NCBI GenBank assembly: GCA_009760855.2
Contig: WPIO01000006.1
Location: 6,724,001 to 6,788,000, forward strand
Direction: 5' to 3'
Source: Cristatella mucedo
Lineage: Eukaryota; Bryozoa; Phylactolaemata; Cristatellidae
Length of the DNA: 64,000 bases
Shown: piece by piece, positions 10,946 to 21,849 of the stretch
How the letters are laid out: every line of letters begins with the position of its first letter
How positions within the stretch are numbered: the stretch's first letter is position 1
The notes under the pieces: model-generated
What the model was told of the DNA's origin: nothing
The model's database searches: none
Seen by the model: only the letters and a program-made list of their open reading frames with translations
Translations under genes and position numbers: made by a program

Positions 10946-12350
10946 GACCGCACAACATGAATTTTAATTTGAACAAATTCAAAATACAATATACAATGCA
11001 ATATACAAAATACAAATACAAAATAACAATACTGCTTTGTATAGCGCACATGAGCGGGATATGCATCGTTGCTGCACGCACACAGATAAGAAAATAAAGA
11101 GCGATTCACTCAGGCTAAAGGTACGCTGGGAATTTAGGGTCACTTTAATCGTCGTCAAGAGATGGGATATCGGGATATCAGTCGGCAAAGAGCTCTAGCT
11201 GTAGATGTATGGAAAATGAAGGCGAGGTCTCTCAAGAATGTTTCAGTTTCTTAGATTCATGGGTAAACGAGCCGAGTCGGTGCATCACGCGATTCAGGAA
11301 GGGGGATAGCGGCAGATAAGCAAGCATTTCGTACGCGCTATGCGGCAAGAGACTGGAGAGACCTGCAAGTGAGTGTAACAGGGCCATGCAATCGACGTGC
11401 TGCACAGCGGAGCCACTGCAAGTAAGAGAGAAAACGGCTATACTTCAAAGGCTCGCCAACTGACCGGTGGCCGTAAATACCTTTACTCGGTGAAATCGCC
11501 TCCACAGAATGAGACCTAAAGCGCTGCAGCCCTTTGCCAGCGACGCCTGGGCGAAACGCGACGGCTGCTCAGGAACAATTTCAAGATCAATGGCGTCAGA
11601 CATGGCATCAGACTTCGTATCGCGTATCGCATAGTCATACGTCCGCGTATCCGTCGCTAGTTGACGTGGCGGCTCAACGCGTGCAATGTTTACGGCTCTG
11701 ACGCGGCAGCGCCGAACTCGTGCTCAAGACGGCGCGGTGCTCGCTCTCAGCGACCTCAGTTCCGCCGCCGAGGCGGCGCCGAACGAGAGCGAACAGAACA
11801 GCTGCCTGCACATTACAGCTGCCGGTGCGGCAGGCGACTTCGGACAGACTCGCTCGAGGTTTGCAACAGCTCACGCAAGCGCTCAGCAAGAGCAAACTGG
11901 CCGACCGACGGTCGCCCCCCAAAAAAAGAGAGCTACTGCACTCAGGCTCGCGTCCTTGCTTGCATGGCTGCCAGGACGGAAATAATACGCGAATATGTTT
12001 AAATAATGAAGAAATAGCGCGCTGCTCGCGAGCACGCTTGTCGCGGCTAAATCGCTAGCGCGGCGCCCGGCTCGAAATCATAAGCTCGAGGCTCGCGACG
12101 TCGCTGGGCGTACCACTAGAAATTCTAGTTCAGCTTCTGATGAAAGGTCAGAGGTTACAGACGCGCGGCGCTATAACTATTGAGCTCTGGAGTGATTGCT
12201 ACTAAATCCTGACCGGAATTTCCTTGCCAGGTTTGATCTTTTAATATAAGCGCCAAGCTGCTCCGCCTCCACTCGGTCGAGCGTCTTTAATGGCGCAACG
12301 GCGGAAGTGCGACAGCGTGCGGAAGTAGTTCTAGTTCTCCTGGTCTGTGG
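10946..12350. other. Intergenic, nothing assigned
   Basis: Mixed composition, becoming GC-rich after 11640. Overlapping open frames at 11660-12058 lie in three phases of the same GC-rich stretch, with no family match or splice support. No gene called. Confidence 0.5.
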
Positions 12351-12430
12351 CGCCCCTGGGGTACGGACATAACCCCTGGACTTCCCCCTGGACATTACCG
12401 CCCCCCCCCCGGGTAGGGCATTTCCTCCCC
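12350..12430 (-). repeat. G-rich short tandem motif, inverted partner of 13583-13668
   Basis: On the minus strand it reads gggaaatgccctaccc and taatgtccaggggg type units. The motif gggggaaatgtcctac recurs on the plus strand at 13583-13668, on the other side of the MITE. Confidence 0.5.
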
Positions 12431-12903
12431 TCCCGTATATGAATGTCATGATATAACTGTCTTGTTTACATATCTTGTAAAAATATCATACAATTTATAA
12501 CATATTCCTACATTATAGTCATTAGAAATGCGGTCGCTGCGGCCCTGCTTTTCGGCAGACCACCAAGCTCAAGGTCAAAGCTCTGCCCCGTGCGGCCAGC
12601 AGCAGACGCTCTCGACAGCAGCCGCGAGCGCGTAGCAGTATCCTCGGCAGCAGCCGACGCCGCCGCCATCTTCCGACATCAGCACCGCCTGCTACCGCCC
12701 GTCCAAAGCTCACCGCCGCCGCCGCCGCCGCAGTAGTTTCTGCACCGGGCGTCGCGCGTCGACCGACGCCGCCGCCAACACCGCCGCTGACACCACTGCG
12801 CTGCTGGCCGTACCGCCTCCATCGGTCGTGCTATCGAGTCGCCGCTTATACAGAGTTGTTTTTTTTCAATAGAGCGTGAACTTCATTCGATCATGTACAT
12901 ATA
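12431..12903. other. GC-rich unassigned stretch
   Basis: AT-rich to about 12520, then GC-rich with (GCC)n near 12712-12732. Open frames follow the trinucleotide composition. No gene called. Confidence 0.5.
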
Positions 12904-13546
12904 CAGTCGTCTCTCGCCACTTCACGCTTCGACTTTCGTGGCTTCACTCTATCGTGGTGTTTTCAAAATCTTCACTAAAAAGTTGATCAAGATGCTGAAA
13001 ATGATACAGCGCACGCTCGGTTGTCTGAGTCAATTACACGCCCCTGCATCGCAATTAAAATCAATCCACTGTACGTATGGGCTGTTGGTCTATTTATTCG
13101 AGCACCTCCACAACAAATCTTTCAACGTCAGGTGCAGCCTCATTGAGAGCAGTAACCTTGCTCTTCTTTGCCGTGCAGTGCACCTCTTCATCATCATCTA
13201 ACAAATTGCAATATTTTCTTAAGTTAGTGGTTGTGTGTAAAAACTGCGTGTATGTAATTACGTGTACACTAATAATACTATGATATTTGTAATTTCTAAT
13301 ACGCCTTATTATCCCTTATTTTGTCTAATGCAATGGGTAATACGGGTGTAATGGTGACTAAAAGGTTGTTATTTCATATCCAGAGAGTTTTAATAATGAT
13401 AAAGCCACATTAGAAGGTCGTGAACAGGTTTTCTATGCTCTAGTTACAAAATATTTGTTTTATAAATAAAGAATCGTACTTCGCAGAAATTCACATACCA
13501 CTGCAGAGTCTTGAACTGATTAACCGCGATAAACGAGGGACGACTG
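12904..13546 (+). mobile_element. Tigger/pogo-type MITE (copy 1)
   Basis: It begins cagtcgtctctcgcca after a TA and ends aaacgagggacgactg before a TA. The two ends are inverted copies, and the TA duplication is the hallmark of Tc1/mariner-Tigger elements. The inner right end (taaccgcgataaacgaggga) resembles known Tigger termini with cgcggt and ctcg strings. At 643 bases with no transposase it is non-autonomous. A diverged copy lies at 62859-63476. Confidence 0.75.
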
Positions 13547-13582
13547 TATATATCTGTATTTTCAGTTATACATTCATCAACA

Positions 13583-13668
13583 TAGGGGGAATGTCCTACC
13601 CCGGGGGAAATGTCCTAGGGTCCACGGGGGGGGTGGTGTCCTGAGGACGTCCAGGGGGAAATGTCCTA
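13583..13668 (+). repeat. G-rich short tandem motif
   Basis: Three copies of gggggaaatgtcctac-like units (near 13586, 13603 and 13651), separated by G runs. See the inverted partner at 12350-12430. Confidence 0.6.
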
Positions 13669-15384
13669 CAAGCGGCACCCCTACCGCACTCCTGGCGGAC
13701 CGGATGCAGCAGCAGCTGGGTTGGGCCGGCAGCTGGGCTGGCTGACAAAACTTTGCTGGCCGAGCGCAATGTTCTTGAAAAGGCGTGGCACGCTGAATTA
13801 ATGAGTCGTAGCGTGAGGATCACGAAAGCTTTTCACTGAGTGAACTAACGATTCACTGGTACGTCGCGGCTTGAATTCAATTGAAACAAGAAGAATTGAA
13901 ATAATTTTTTTCACTAGTTAATGTGAGTGTAAGTCGGTCGGTATAGGCGACGGGACGGCATGCCATTAGGATGAGAGATTAGTGAGAGATAGCGGAATTA
14001 CACTTTCTTTAGCGCGCGTCACTTCAGACTGAAGATCGGCGACATGTATGAAATGGATCACTTAGTCACCTAGTGCCATTGCTTTAACTAGTATCGAACT
14101 TATCCTTAAGGTGTGAATGAGCATTGATCTTGAATGCAGTACGTTAAACTGTGTATGCAGTAAACATCGGTTCATAATGTAGAAGCTATTCCACAATTTC
14201 ACTTGCCAGTCAATCCCAACGGCCCCAAACGTCTGGAAACTCTAAAGTAGAGGTGCAGCACCCGCTTAAAAGCGTCAGCCTCGATCGAATACGTCAGCCT
14301 TGTTCTAGATCGAGTTCATACCGAAGCTTGTCAAAGCATGCACGAAGACTGGCGATTATGAGTTCTAACGCGGGCATTGTTTTCTGCGATCTCTGAGTAG
14401 GATAAATGAATACGCCTGCCTGGGTGGCATCGGTGATAACAGTTCACTTACTTCATCCGGGTCTCAGCAGCAGCGAACATGTAGAGAGCGCCGCCGCCGC
14501 CGCCGCCGCCGCCGAGTATCGAGCCGCCGCCGCCACCGACCAGTGGTTTATTGTACACAATAAATAAGCAGAGCGGGCTGAGACGACGAATGCCGCTGTA
14601 AGCGGTCGCCGAGGTACCGCTTCGGCTTGATTGCCTTTTAAGAAATTAGCGGCAGGTCTAATGGGTGACGCGAGTAACGGTTAGTATGACCAGCAGGCGT
14701 TTTAGCGGCAGAACTGACGATGCAAATCTAACCTACGGCACAGATTTTAGTTTGGTTTCAGAAGGCCGACCCGACATGTTCTATTCGGCGATATCTAACT
14801 TGCTAGGCATGACAGAAACTTAAAACTTAGAAAGACTTAGAAACAGAAACTGACTGGAAACACAGCGGTGATGGCTAAGCGATCTTGAAATATAAGATAG
14901 CAAGCACCAACGGTTGATCTAGATCGCCTGAGAAACCGTGGCCGGACAGGCAACGTAAGGGATCGTAGGCGACGTAGACAGCGTAACGCCGCTGGCGGTA
15001 AACAAGGTAAGTCCGTTCGTGCATAATTCGTAAGACGTTAGAAACAAAGGACTCTCTCGATTCGCGCAAAACATGTCTCTTCTGTATTCGCTTGAGGCAT
15101 CCGTGTCTCTGGTGGCTTACGGTTTGCGTAATCTACAGAATCTACAGAAGTAATCTACAGAAGCAGCAAAGGCAGCGGGTGAAGTCCCTTTCACTCTGAA
15201 AAAAAGCCATTTCCAGGCTTCTCAGAAAAAGGCATCCCATAGATCACGAGTCTTTGAATAGTTTTCGTTCAGTCTCCTGTTTGCAATTCTTATCCAAGAC
15301 ACTTAAATGAGTGGTGTGGTGGCCCAGCAACTGAACTATTATATGCGTCAGATTTTGCCAGTAACTCACAATCGTAATTTTGAG
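13669..15384. other. Intergenic, nothing assigned
   Basis: Mixed-composition DNA with a short (GCC)n run at about 14490-14515. No supported open frame or repeat family. Confidence 0.5.
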
Positions 15385-15985
15385 CTGATAATAATAATAC
15401 ACTTGATTGAGCGCCCTCAGAGAACTTAATCTCTTTCTAGGCGCTTTACATTTGCGGCAAAGGGAAATGCAATTGAATGGTAAGTAAAATCATGCTTGAA
15501 AAACAAACAAAATAAATAATATGGTTAGGGGTGACATGCACAGGGTCAGCATGCAAATGTGGTTAGTGGCAGCACGCACAGTGTCAACACGCATAAGCAC
15601 ATCAAGGACGAATCACAGGGACCCACTATATGCTGTCCTAAATAGGTGTGCTTTTAAGTTCCTTTTAAATGTGGTCAGGTCAGGGGATGTTCTGACGCAG
15701 GTCGGGAGGGAGTTCCAGGCTTTGGGAGCATACGAACTAAATGCACGGTCTCTAAAGGAAGGAATCCTCACCTCGAAGTCGATACGGTCCTTTATGGGGA
15801 CCTGGTGCAGGTCGGTGAGAAGTGGTTTTCTGTGGCGACCGCAAAGCTCACAGCAGACAAGCTTAGCTGCATAGCTTTGCACCAGCTGTAGCCGCCTTAT
15901 TAAATGGTTCGGAAAACCTGCAAGCAGTGAGTCACAGGAGTCGAGAGGTAATGTCACAAATGTACTGACCAACTTGGATGGTGGT
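15385..15985 (-). mobile_element. LINE-B, C-terminal coding end plus 3' tail
   Basis: The minus-strand frame 15972-15613 encodes about 119 residues typical of the C-terminus of CR1/L2-type LINE proteins. Landmarks are LQLVQSYAAKLVC, LHQVPIKDRIDFEV, FRDRAFSSYAPKAWNSLP and a final FKRNLKAHLFR. A 3' untranslated region follows and ends gcgcctagaaagagatt, ttctctgagggcgctc and an ATT tail (15384 side). This is the longest LINE-B copy in the window and defines the tail used to recognise the shorter copies. The part before 15985 is missing. Confidence 0.8.
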
Positions 15986-16508
15986 GTCCTTCTCTAAGCA
16001 GGCCCGAAACTATTTGCGATGTTCGTAGTTGAAAGCATGCAGACTTGAATGTGGAACGGATCTAGTCGTCGTCTAGTGAAGGGTCGCGCTGGAAATTAAC
16101 ACACACACATTGCTTGCAGATGCTGCAAACAATATACTCGTCGAGCCCATTTTGAGGGTGAGGTTTTCAAAAGTCTGAGCTATAAGTAGGTTTGTCCGTA
16201 ACCAGTAAGCTGGTTTTATCGTCACTCAGAGATTTGGGAGATTTTGCATCCGTACAAGTGCAAATGTCAGCAATACTTGCAGCAAGGAAGTTTAAAGAAT
16301 TGTATTCGGTAGAAGGCACAGGCAGGGAACAAAGCACGTGTTCAGCGATGTCTTGTCCGTATTCAAATTAAAGCCTAGACCTTTAGCTTGGCGATTGAAA
16401 CGACAAGAGAGAGGGGAAGTATATTGTCGTCTAGTGATTTCGAGTATATTAGCATCGATTGAACAGTCTCAAAAAACCTACTCGGTGAGCTGCTCATGTA
16501 TTTACATC
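15986..16508. other. Unassigned
   Basis: Sequence between the LINE-B end and the minisatellite. A continuation of LINE-like text is possible near 16160-16440, but no motif is clear. Confidence 0.35.
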
Positions 16509-16988
16509 ATTCGTCCGTCCCTGACCCGTCCGTCCCTGACCCGTCCGTCCCTGACCCGTCCGTCCCTGACCCGTCCGTCCCTGACCCGTCCGTCCCTGAC
16601 CCGTCCGTCCCTAATCCGTCCGTCCCTGACCCGCCCGTCCCTGACCCGTCCGTCCCTGACCCGTCCGTCCCTGACCCGTCCGTCCCTGACCCGTCCGTCC
16701 CTGACCCGTCCGTCCCTAATCCGTCCGTCCCTGACCCGCCCGTCCCTGCCCCCGTCCGTCCCTGAGCCGTCCGTCCCTGACCCGTCCGTCCCTGACCCGT
16801 CCGTCCCTGACCCGTCCGTCCCTAATCCGTCCGTCCCTGACCCGCCCGTCCCTGACCCGTCCGTCCCTGACCCGTCCGTCCCTGACCCGTCCGTCCCTGA
16901 CTCGTCCGTCCCTGACTCGTCCGTCCCTGACCCGTCCGTCCCTGACCCGTCCGTCCCTGACCCGTCCGTCCCTGACTCGTCCATCCCG
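16509..16988 (+). repeat. 15-bp minisatellite, about 32 units
   Basis: Tandem units of cgtccgtccctgacc with point variants (ctaat, cccgcc, ctgactc). There is one small irregularity near 16749 (cctgcccccg) and a final degraded unit ccatcccgg. Because 15 is a multiple of three, frames on both strands stay open and give SVPDP-, RPSLT- and DGRVR-type pentapeptide repeats. I treat these as artefacts of the repeat. Confidence 0.95.
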
Positions 16989-17049
16989 GATAAGCAAAAA
17001 AAGAAAAGAAAACATTGTTTCGGTGAAGCTGCACGCTTCATTCGTCCAC

Positions 17050-17680
17050 TATAGCTGCAATAAATTCGAAAAATTCAACTGAATAGTAAATAATAATGAC
17101 AATAATAATAACAATTAATAATAGTATTAACATATGTAACGGCCGGTAAAGCTCCACTGCAGTCGGAGTCTTCGAAGTGGCTACCATGGTTTCAGCTGCG
17201 CAAAATCCATTACATTTTCAGCAGCCAAAGCTACGAAGATGCTCCGAATACATTCCGGCTATTCACTCAACGCATAGCTCACTCGACGGCCAGGAATGTG
17301 CTATTGAAGATGCCGTTTGAAAAAGTGAACCAGCCGGCAACAGTTTGCTGCTTCCTGGAAGCGATGCGGGGCCGGTTAATACAACGGCACGGTTAATGGT
17401 TAGTGGTTAACACGGTTAACGGTCAACGGTTAAATGGACTATCTACGCGGTCAACGGCTGCAGTGCACACTCTTCGCTCGCTCATTTCACGGGTTCCAGC
17501 AGTCTGTCGTTGGTGCGCTGCCATTTAACAACTCGGAGTGAACGCGGACCTTGACACGTGCATAATGCCAGTGTCGTTGTTTGCCTACTCGCTGCGAGAA
17601 ACGTACCCGTACAGCCACCTCCGCTTCTGCACTAGTTATGCTCAAGATTTGCTAGTTGATCTGAGGTTCTAGTAGGGCAG
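17050..17680. other. Unassigned with (AAT)n
   Basis: A short AAT-rich stretch at about 17090-17130, then a run of ggttaa-type short tandem variants near 17375-17435. No gene. Confidence 0.5.
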
Positions 17681-17689
17681 TGGCGTAGG

Positions 17690-19198
17690 GAGACCTTTCG
17701 GCGCCGGGAACAAAGCGACAAATGGCGCCTCCTCCCCTTGTCAGAAATTGCTCCAAAATAGCCCCACCACGGAAGAAATGCAAAAAACACATGCTCGTAA
17801 GCCTTTCGAGTCGAGATCGTTTTAGTAACTGTCGTTAAGGTACTAGATAGCTATCTCTATCGCAGCTTTAACTTCGGATAATTTTCTTGGCTTTGGACGT
17901 TGCAAACTGGTCATCGACGGTTTGAAAGTCAACATTTTCCAGTGTTTCTTTCTCTATGCTTAACGAGGCCAAATCAGAGAGTCGATCTTGCCCCAGTGAT
18001 GATCTTAGAAATGACCGGATTCTTTTCAGTTTGCTAAAGGCACGTTAACAGTCGGCAACTGGTACAGCTATGGGGAAAAGTACTTGCAAAGGCAATTCTC
18101 AAATAAGGTAACACATCTTCTTCATAACTGACAATGAACGGCATAAGTTCCAATAGGGTCTTTGGTGCCGATACATGACGATGACGTGCGCCAAGAAGCC
18201 ATTTACAGTCACCGTCACATGTTTCGTTGTACAGCTCTGTTTCATCAACGTCTGAACAATAGAAGCCTCCAAGATCTTGACATTTCTGGCGGAGTTTGAT
18301 CGAGTGTCTTCAAAAGCTGTTCAACTTCCAACAAGAAACCAAATTTGGAATCAAGATCTGTGAATCGGGATAACACAGCTGTAATTTCTTGTCAGAGATA
18401 GTCTATGCTGTTCTTCATTATTCTTGAAATGTTCCCCTCTGCCATTAGACAAACATCTTGAGAAAATTCTCCAGGTATCTGCGTCCTTCCGCGGATTCTT
18501 CGTTCAACTGCAACGTCCCACAATTCGCATCTTCCGTTTACATCTAGTAGTGATTCTTGGCACAGGTCTTCTCGAAGTCCTTAAAGCTAAATACCGAGAG
18601 TGTGGAGGTCACAAGAGGCGTCTTTGAAATTCATCGATGGATCCTGCACTCTTTTCTGAACGCGGTCAATCTTCCTTAAGATACTGTACCATAATGGCAG
18701 CAGAGCCAAACAGTTCAAAATACAATATAGGAGACTGCCAGCTTCACTTTTTATTTCAAGTGTCTCACTTGGGTCCTCAGACAGCTGATTTAAAAGACCT
18801 GCAATGCTGTTCATTCCATCACTGAGAGCTTTTACAGCCTCCACTCTTGCACACCACGTTGTTTCAGACTCACGTCTGACAAGTGACGGCTAAGACTTTC
18901 TTCAGTTCTTCCCACCTCAGAGTTGATCTTGAAAAGAATAGGTAGGCGCTCTCTATTGTTCCAAAAAAGGTAATGAAATTGGATCTTGACTTGCAGCATG
19001 AACTGTCAGGTTCAAGCTGGGGTTATTACAGTTTACAAAAATATCCTTCTCATTTCTGGACAGTATTCTTTTTTGGGCACCTGACAAGTGGCCATACATG
19101 ACTTCTGCGTTGTGGTAGCACTGCAAATTGAAATCTTGCAAAGGCAAGATTTTGTCAGGTTCGAGCTTTCTAAGACGAGACCTCCAATGCTGCAGCAT
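17690..19198 (-). pseudogene. hAT transposase relic (ZMYM1/TTF-domain type)
   Basis: The minus strand codes in pieces. From 19198, about 80 residues include a CYHNAEVMYGHLSG-type motif, the decayed form of the GYDGAANMSG string of hAT transposases, and CNNPSLNLTVHAAS, matching the usual cNHslNLvv region. From 18844, a helical middle segment follows (LNQLSEDPSETLEI, EAGSLLYCILNCL). From about 18070, the C-terminal hAT dimerisation domain appears (PIAVPVADC, stop, RAFSKLKRIRSFLRSSLGQD, then RLSDLASLSIEKE). A TAA at 18045-18047 replaces the usually conserved residue of the dimerisation motif, and there are frameshifts between segments. Natural end near 17868. The N-terminal part is missing where the AT-rich block begins. 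Dead transposon, not a host gene. Confidence 0.75.
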
Positions 19199-19260
19199 TA
19201 TATTATATCAATTTATTATATTATTATATTTATTATATCATTATTATATTATACAAATGC
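19199..19260. repeat. AT-rich ATT/TTA microsatellite at the left edge of the viral block
   Basis: Degenerate attatat/ttatta repeats separate the truncated hAT relic from the AT-rich gene block. They may be the tail of an old insertion. No inverted terminal repeat of the block could be recognised here. Confidence 0.5.
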
Positions 19261-19429
19261 CTTTGTCCTATGTTTCTAGAACATTGCTCAGGAGAAAAGG
19301 AGAAAAAGCACAGTTATATAAAACGAGATAATAATTTATTTAAAAAACACACTATGCATAGAATTGATGTACCTACTAAGGTTAAAGAACTAAGTTCTTT
19401 TGTTTCAAAGTATACTTTCCAGAATGTAA

Positions 19430-19880
19430 TACATGTTTATTTGATAAAATTTATAGAGTTTATAGTTTTGAACATATTTTACGAGAAGTCGTTTCTAAAG
19501 CTGTTTATTGGAGAAAATGTTTAGTTGAAAAGCACATCGAAAAGTGTAGAAGGAGAAGGAGATCTGAAATTAGTAAAATGAAATGGCCTGAGAAATATAA
19601 AGAAATTGTATTAATTAATTCAAAATTACAAATTGAAAAATATACACATTGTAGACATTATACTAATTATTTTAATAATGTTAGTACTGATGATTGTTTT
19701 TGTGATACAGATGAACACTCTTGCAAAACAAAGTATGATTACGATAAAGAACTTGAAGAATTAGGTTTTTCAAAAATTATAGTAACAAATTATGATATTG
19801 AAATTGCTGAAAATAGTAGTGATTTTTGTGATTGTATGTTTCCAGGTTGTCATTATAATCCTCGTCCAATTTATAATTAA
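19430..19880 (+). pseudogene. Unknown Cys-rich viral-block protein, frameshifted 5' part
   Basis: The frame that includes the ATG at 19578 is open to 19880 and encodes 100 residues rich in Cys, Tyr and acidic residues (C-x-C and D-C-M-F-P-G-C type pairs near the end). The same frame is open upstream to about 19430 with a Lys/Arg-rich stretch. A different frame (19270-19524) is open over the start, suggesting a frameshift between them. The paired cysteines suggest metal binding, but no family is recognised. Plus strand, first gene of the block. Confidence 0.4.
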
Positions 19881-19893
19881 TTAATATAGGACA

Positions 19894-19998
19894 ATGTCAG
19901 ATCTAAGAAGTAAATACGCAAATACCAAGTATTATAAAATACTTTTAGACAATGATAGAAATAAAGGTTGCTTAACTAAATTAATAAGAGTTGGATAA
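19894..19998 (+). CDS. Small viral-block protein, 34 aa
   Basis: ATG to TAA, 34 codons, Lys/Tyr-rich, starting 13 bases after the previous stop. Its stop overlaps the next ATG (19997) in a TAATG. Too short to classify; support is the close packing with its neighbours. Confidence 0.35.
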   Translation: MSDLRSKYANTKYYKILLDNDRNKGCLTKLIRVG

Positions 19999-20529
19999 TG
20001 TTTTCAATTTATAGGTATCTTAAAATCTCTTGCGATTACAGTAACAAGTACTTACATTCAAAAGCATGAGGATCGTACGCTCCCACTGCCGACTATGGCA
20101 CATCTTTTTCAGCGGTCCTGAACTGCTACTTCTATGCTACTCACTACCTCAACTGCTCTCCTGACTCTGCTATGCTTCCCACTTTCTCTTTGTTACGTGA
20201 GACGAAGTCTGTTGGCTACCGAATGCGTACCGAAAGCCGCTTAGGCTGTGAGTGCGCTATACAAAACTCTCCTGCGTAACACCCACATGGTCTTTATGAC
20301 TTTGTGGAGTTACTGACGGAGATAAATTACATTACATTCTCACGTAGTAACAGTATTAGGTGCTTTATCAACAATGATAATCTCAATAGATAGTACAGTA
20401 TCACAATTTGATATAAGGAAAAGATCTACTCTTCAAGCAAATCATAACTTAGTTTCAAAGATTGTTGATGCTTTAGATGATGATAAAGTAACTAAAGAAG
20501 AATTCGATGAAATATTAATTGAGCCATAA
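19997..20529 (+). pseudogene. Unknown viral-block gene split by a LINE-C insertion
   Basis: An open stretch from the ATG at 19997 runs into the LINE-C insertion at about 20060. After the insertion a frame is open to the TAA at 20527-20529. Its last 51 codons, from an internal ATG at 20374, are an acidic helical C-terminus (VDALDDDKVTKEEFDEIL). I infer one original gene broken by the insertion, because both parts are viral in composition and point the same way. The two parts do not join cleanly in one frame by eye. Function unknown. Confidence 0.4.
20052..20339 (+). mobile_element. LINE-C 3' end inserted in the viral block
   Basis: A 5'-truncated LINE-C copy that begins inside the last coding codons (cgactatggcaca) and continues through the standard 3' untranslated region (gctactcactacctcaactg, cactttctctttgtta, gttggctaccgaatgcg) to gtggagttactgacggagat. 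The 8-base string ttacattc lies at 20052-20059 and again at 20332-20339, a candidate target-site duplication. The same repeat occurs in host DNA at 4563, 7205 and 60170. Confidence 0.75.
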
Positions 20530-20548
20530 GAAAGTCCAGACGGTTCTA

Positions 20549-21410
20549 AGTCTTAATAACTTGTAACTCCTCTCTAACAAAACTTCTCTTAACATCATTT
20601 TACCAAAAACGCTCCGGTTGTTCTTGCAATACCATTATTCTAATAATATTATGTTTGGGTAAACTCCATATCGCATCTGTAGCTCTTCTTCTCTTTTCAT
20701 CTTCTCCTTCACCTGGTTCTAATAAATAGGTAACAGTTGTTCCAAGTTCTAATAACTGTTCTTGTTCTCCTACTTTTCTATGATACTTTGGTTTCTTTAG
20801 TTTTACTTTTTCTTTTTTTATCGCTTTAGCAGGTTTTTCACCTATTGCTTTCGTAACACTATTATTTAGATAATCAATAATCTTTGGTAAATTATCAATC
20901 CTCTCTCTGTTTCTAGTATATTCTCCTTTATTGATACGTTCTATTTCTTTTTCATACTGAGCAATAAATGCTCTCTCAACAACTGTTCTATTCATTCTTT
21001 CAACTAATGCAACACTCTTTTTACTAGTACCTTCAATAATTTGTGTTTCATGTTTTTTCATTTCTTTAGCAAACTCTCCTTTAAACTCTGATCCTGGATC
21101 AACTGTCATTTTCTTTGGCCATGTCAAAGGACCTTTATTGTAAAAATCTATTATTGCTTTTGTTACTTCTTTAGAAGACTTTAATTTAAGAGGTCTTGAA
21201 TCTTTATATCTACTAGCATCATCAATAACACTAAGTGCATATTTATATCCAGAATCATTAGGCATATATAAAATATCTGCTTGATGATTTTTATTGGGCT
21301 CAACAATATTAAAAAACCTTGTGGAATATTCTTAGGTCTTGGTTTGAATACTTGACTTATATCTGAGTCAGGATTGATATTAACTTCTTTTTTTCTTTAA
21401 TTTAGAGTTA
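20549..21410 (-). pseudogene. Retroviral-type integrase (Polinton class)
   Basis: The main open segment (21265-20600, 221 residues) has the order of a DDE integrase core: VIDDASRY near residue 14, VDPGSEF with the second catalytic Asp near 56, and VERMNR with the catalytic Glu near 89. A basic Lys-rich linker and a C-terminal beta-rich domain follow, ending in PERFW. The first catalytic Asp falls just upstream of the internal ATG, in another frame, so there is a frameshift near 21300-21320. An in-frame TAA at 20600-20602 interrupts the C-terminus; the same frame continues about 16 codons to a TAG near 20550. In Polintons this enzyme inserts the viral DNA into the host chromosome. The upstream limit (about 21410) is uncertain. 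Confidence 0.8.
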
Positions 21411-21430
21411 AAAATGACATTCTATAGAGA

Positions 21431-21836
21431 ATGGAAATATTTTGTGAAACCTGTTTAAATACATTTAAAGAGATTTACTATCTATAAAGAAAACATCCTT
21501 ACTGTCATCAAGAAATAAAGAGACCAAAAAGAAAATATGAAATACGTTGTGATATCTGTGATAAAGATATGCAAGAAACATAATTTGATTCTAGTCTTAT
21601 GCGTAATGATTCAATTATGATTTGTTCATACTGTAACATAAATACTAACTCATTTCAAAAAGAGAGACCAAATAAATTATATTCATTAGTTAAGAAACAC
21701 TTAAAAAACAATGTTGCTCTACTTCTTTCCATCATTATTTAGATCATGAAGCTATTTGTTCTATTTCAAAACTATTCCCTCTTCTTAAAGGTAAACGTAA
21801 AGCAACAAAGTTAAAAGAGTTAATAGTTTCAATATA
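21431..21836 (+). pseudogene. Small zinc-finger-like viral-block protein, broken
   Basis: From the ATG at 21431, a frame with several C-x2-C pairs (CETC, CDIC, CSYC) and one CH pair reads through two in-frame TAA codons (near 21485 and 21575). It shifts frame near 21720; the final frame ends in a TAG at 21834-21836. The spaced Cys pairs suggest zinc binding, perhaps a nucleic-acid-binding protein. No exact family recognised. It converges on the fibre gene at 21850. Confidence 0.45.
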
Positions 21837-21849
21837 GCATTTATACTTT

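Noticed and set aside
16502-17054. Pentapeptide-repeat protein
   Set aside because: Open on both strands only because a stop-free 15-bp unit is repeated; no start, splice or flanking domain supports it.
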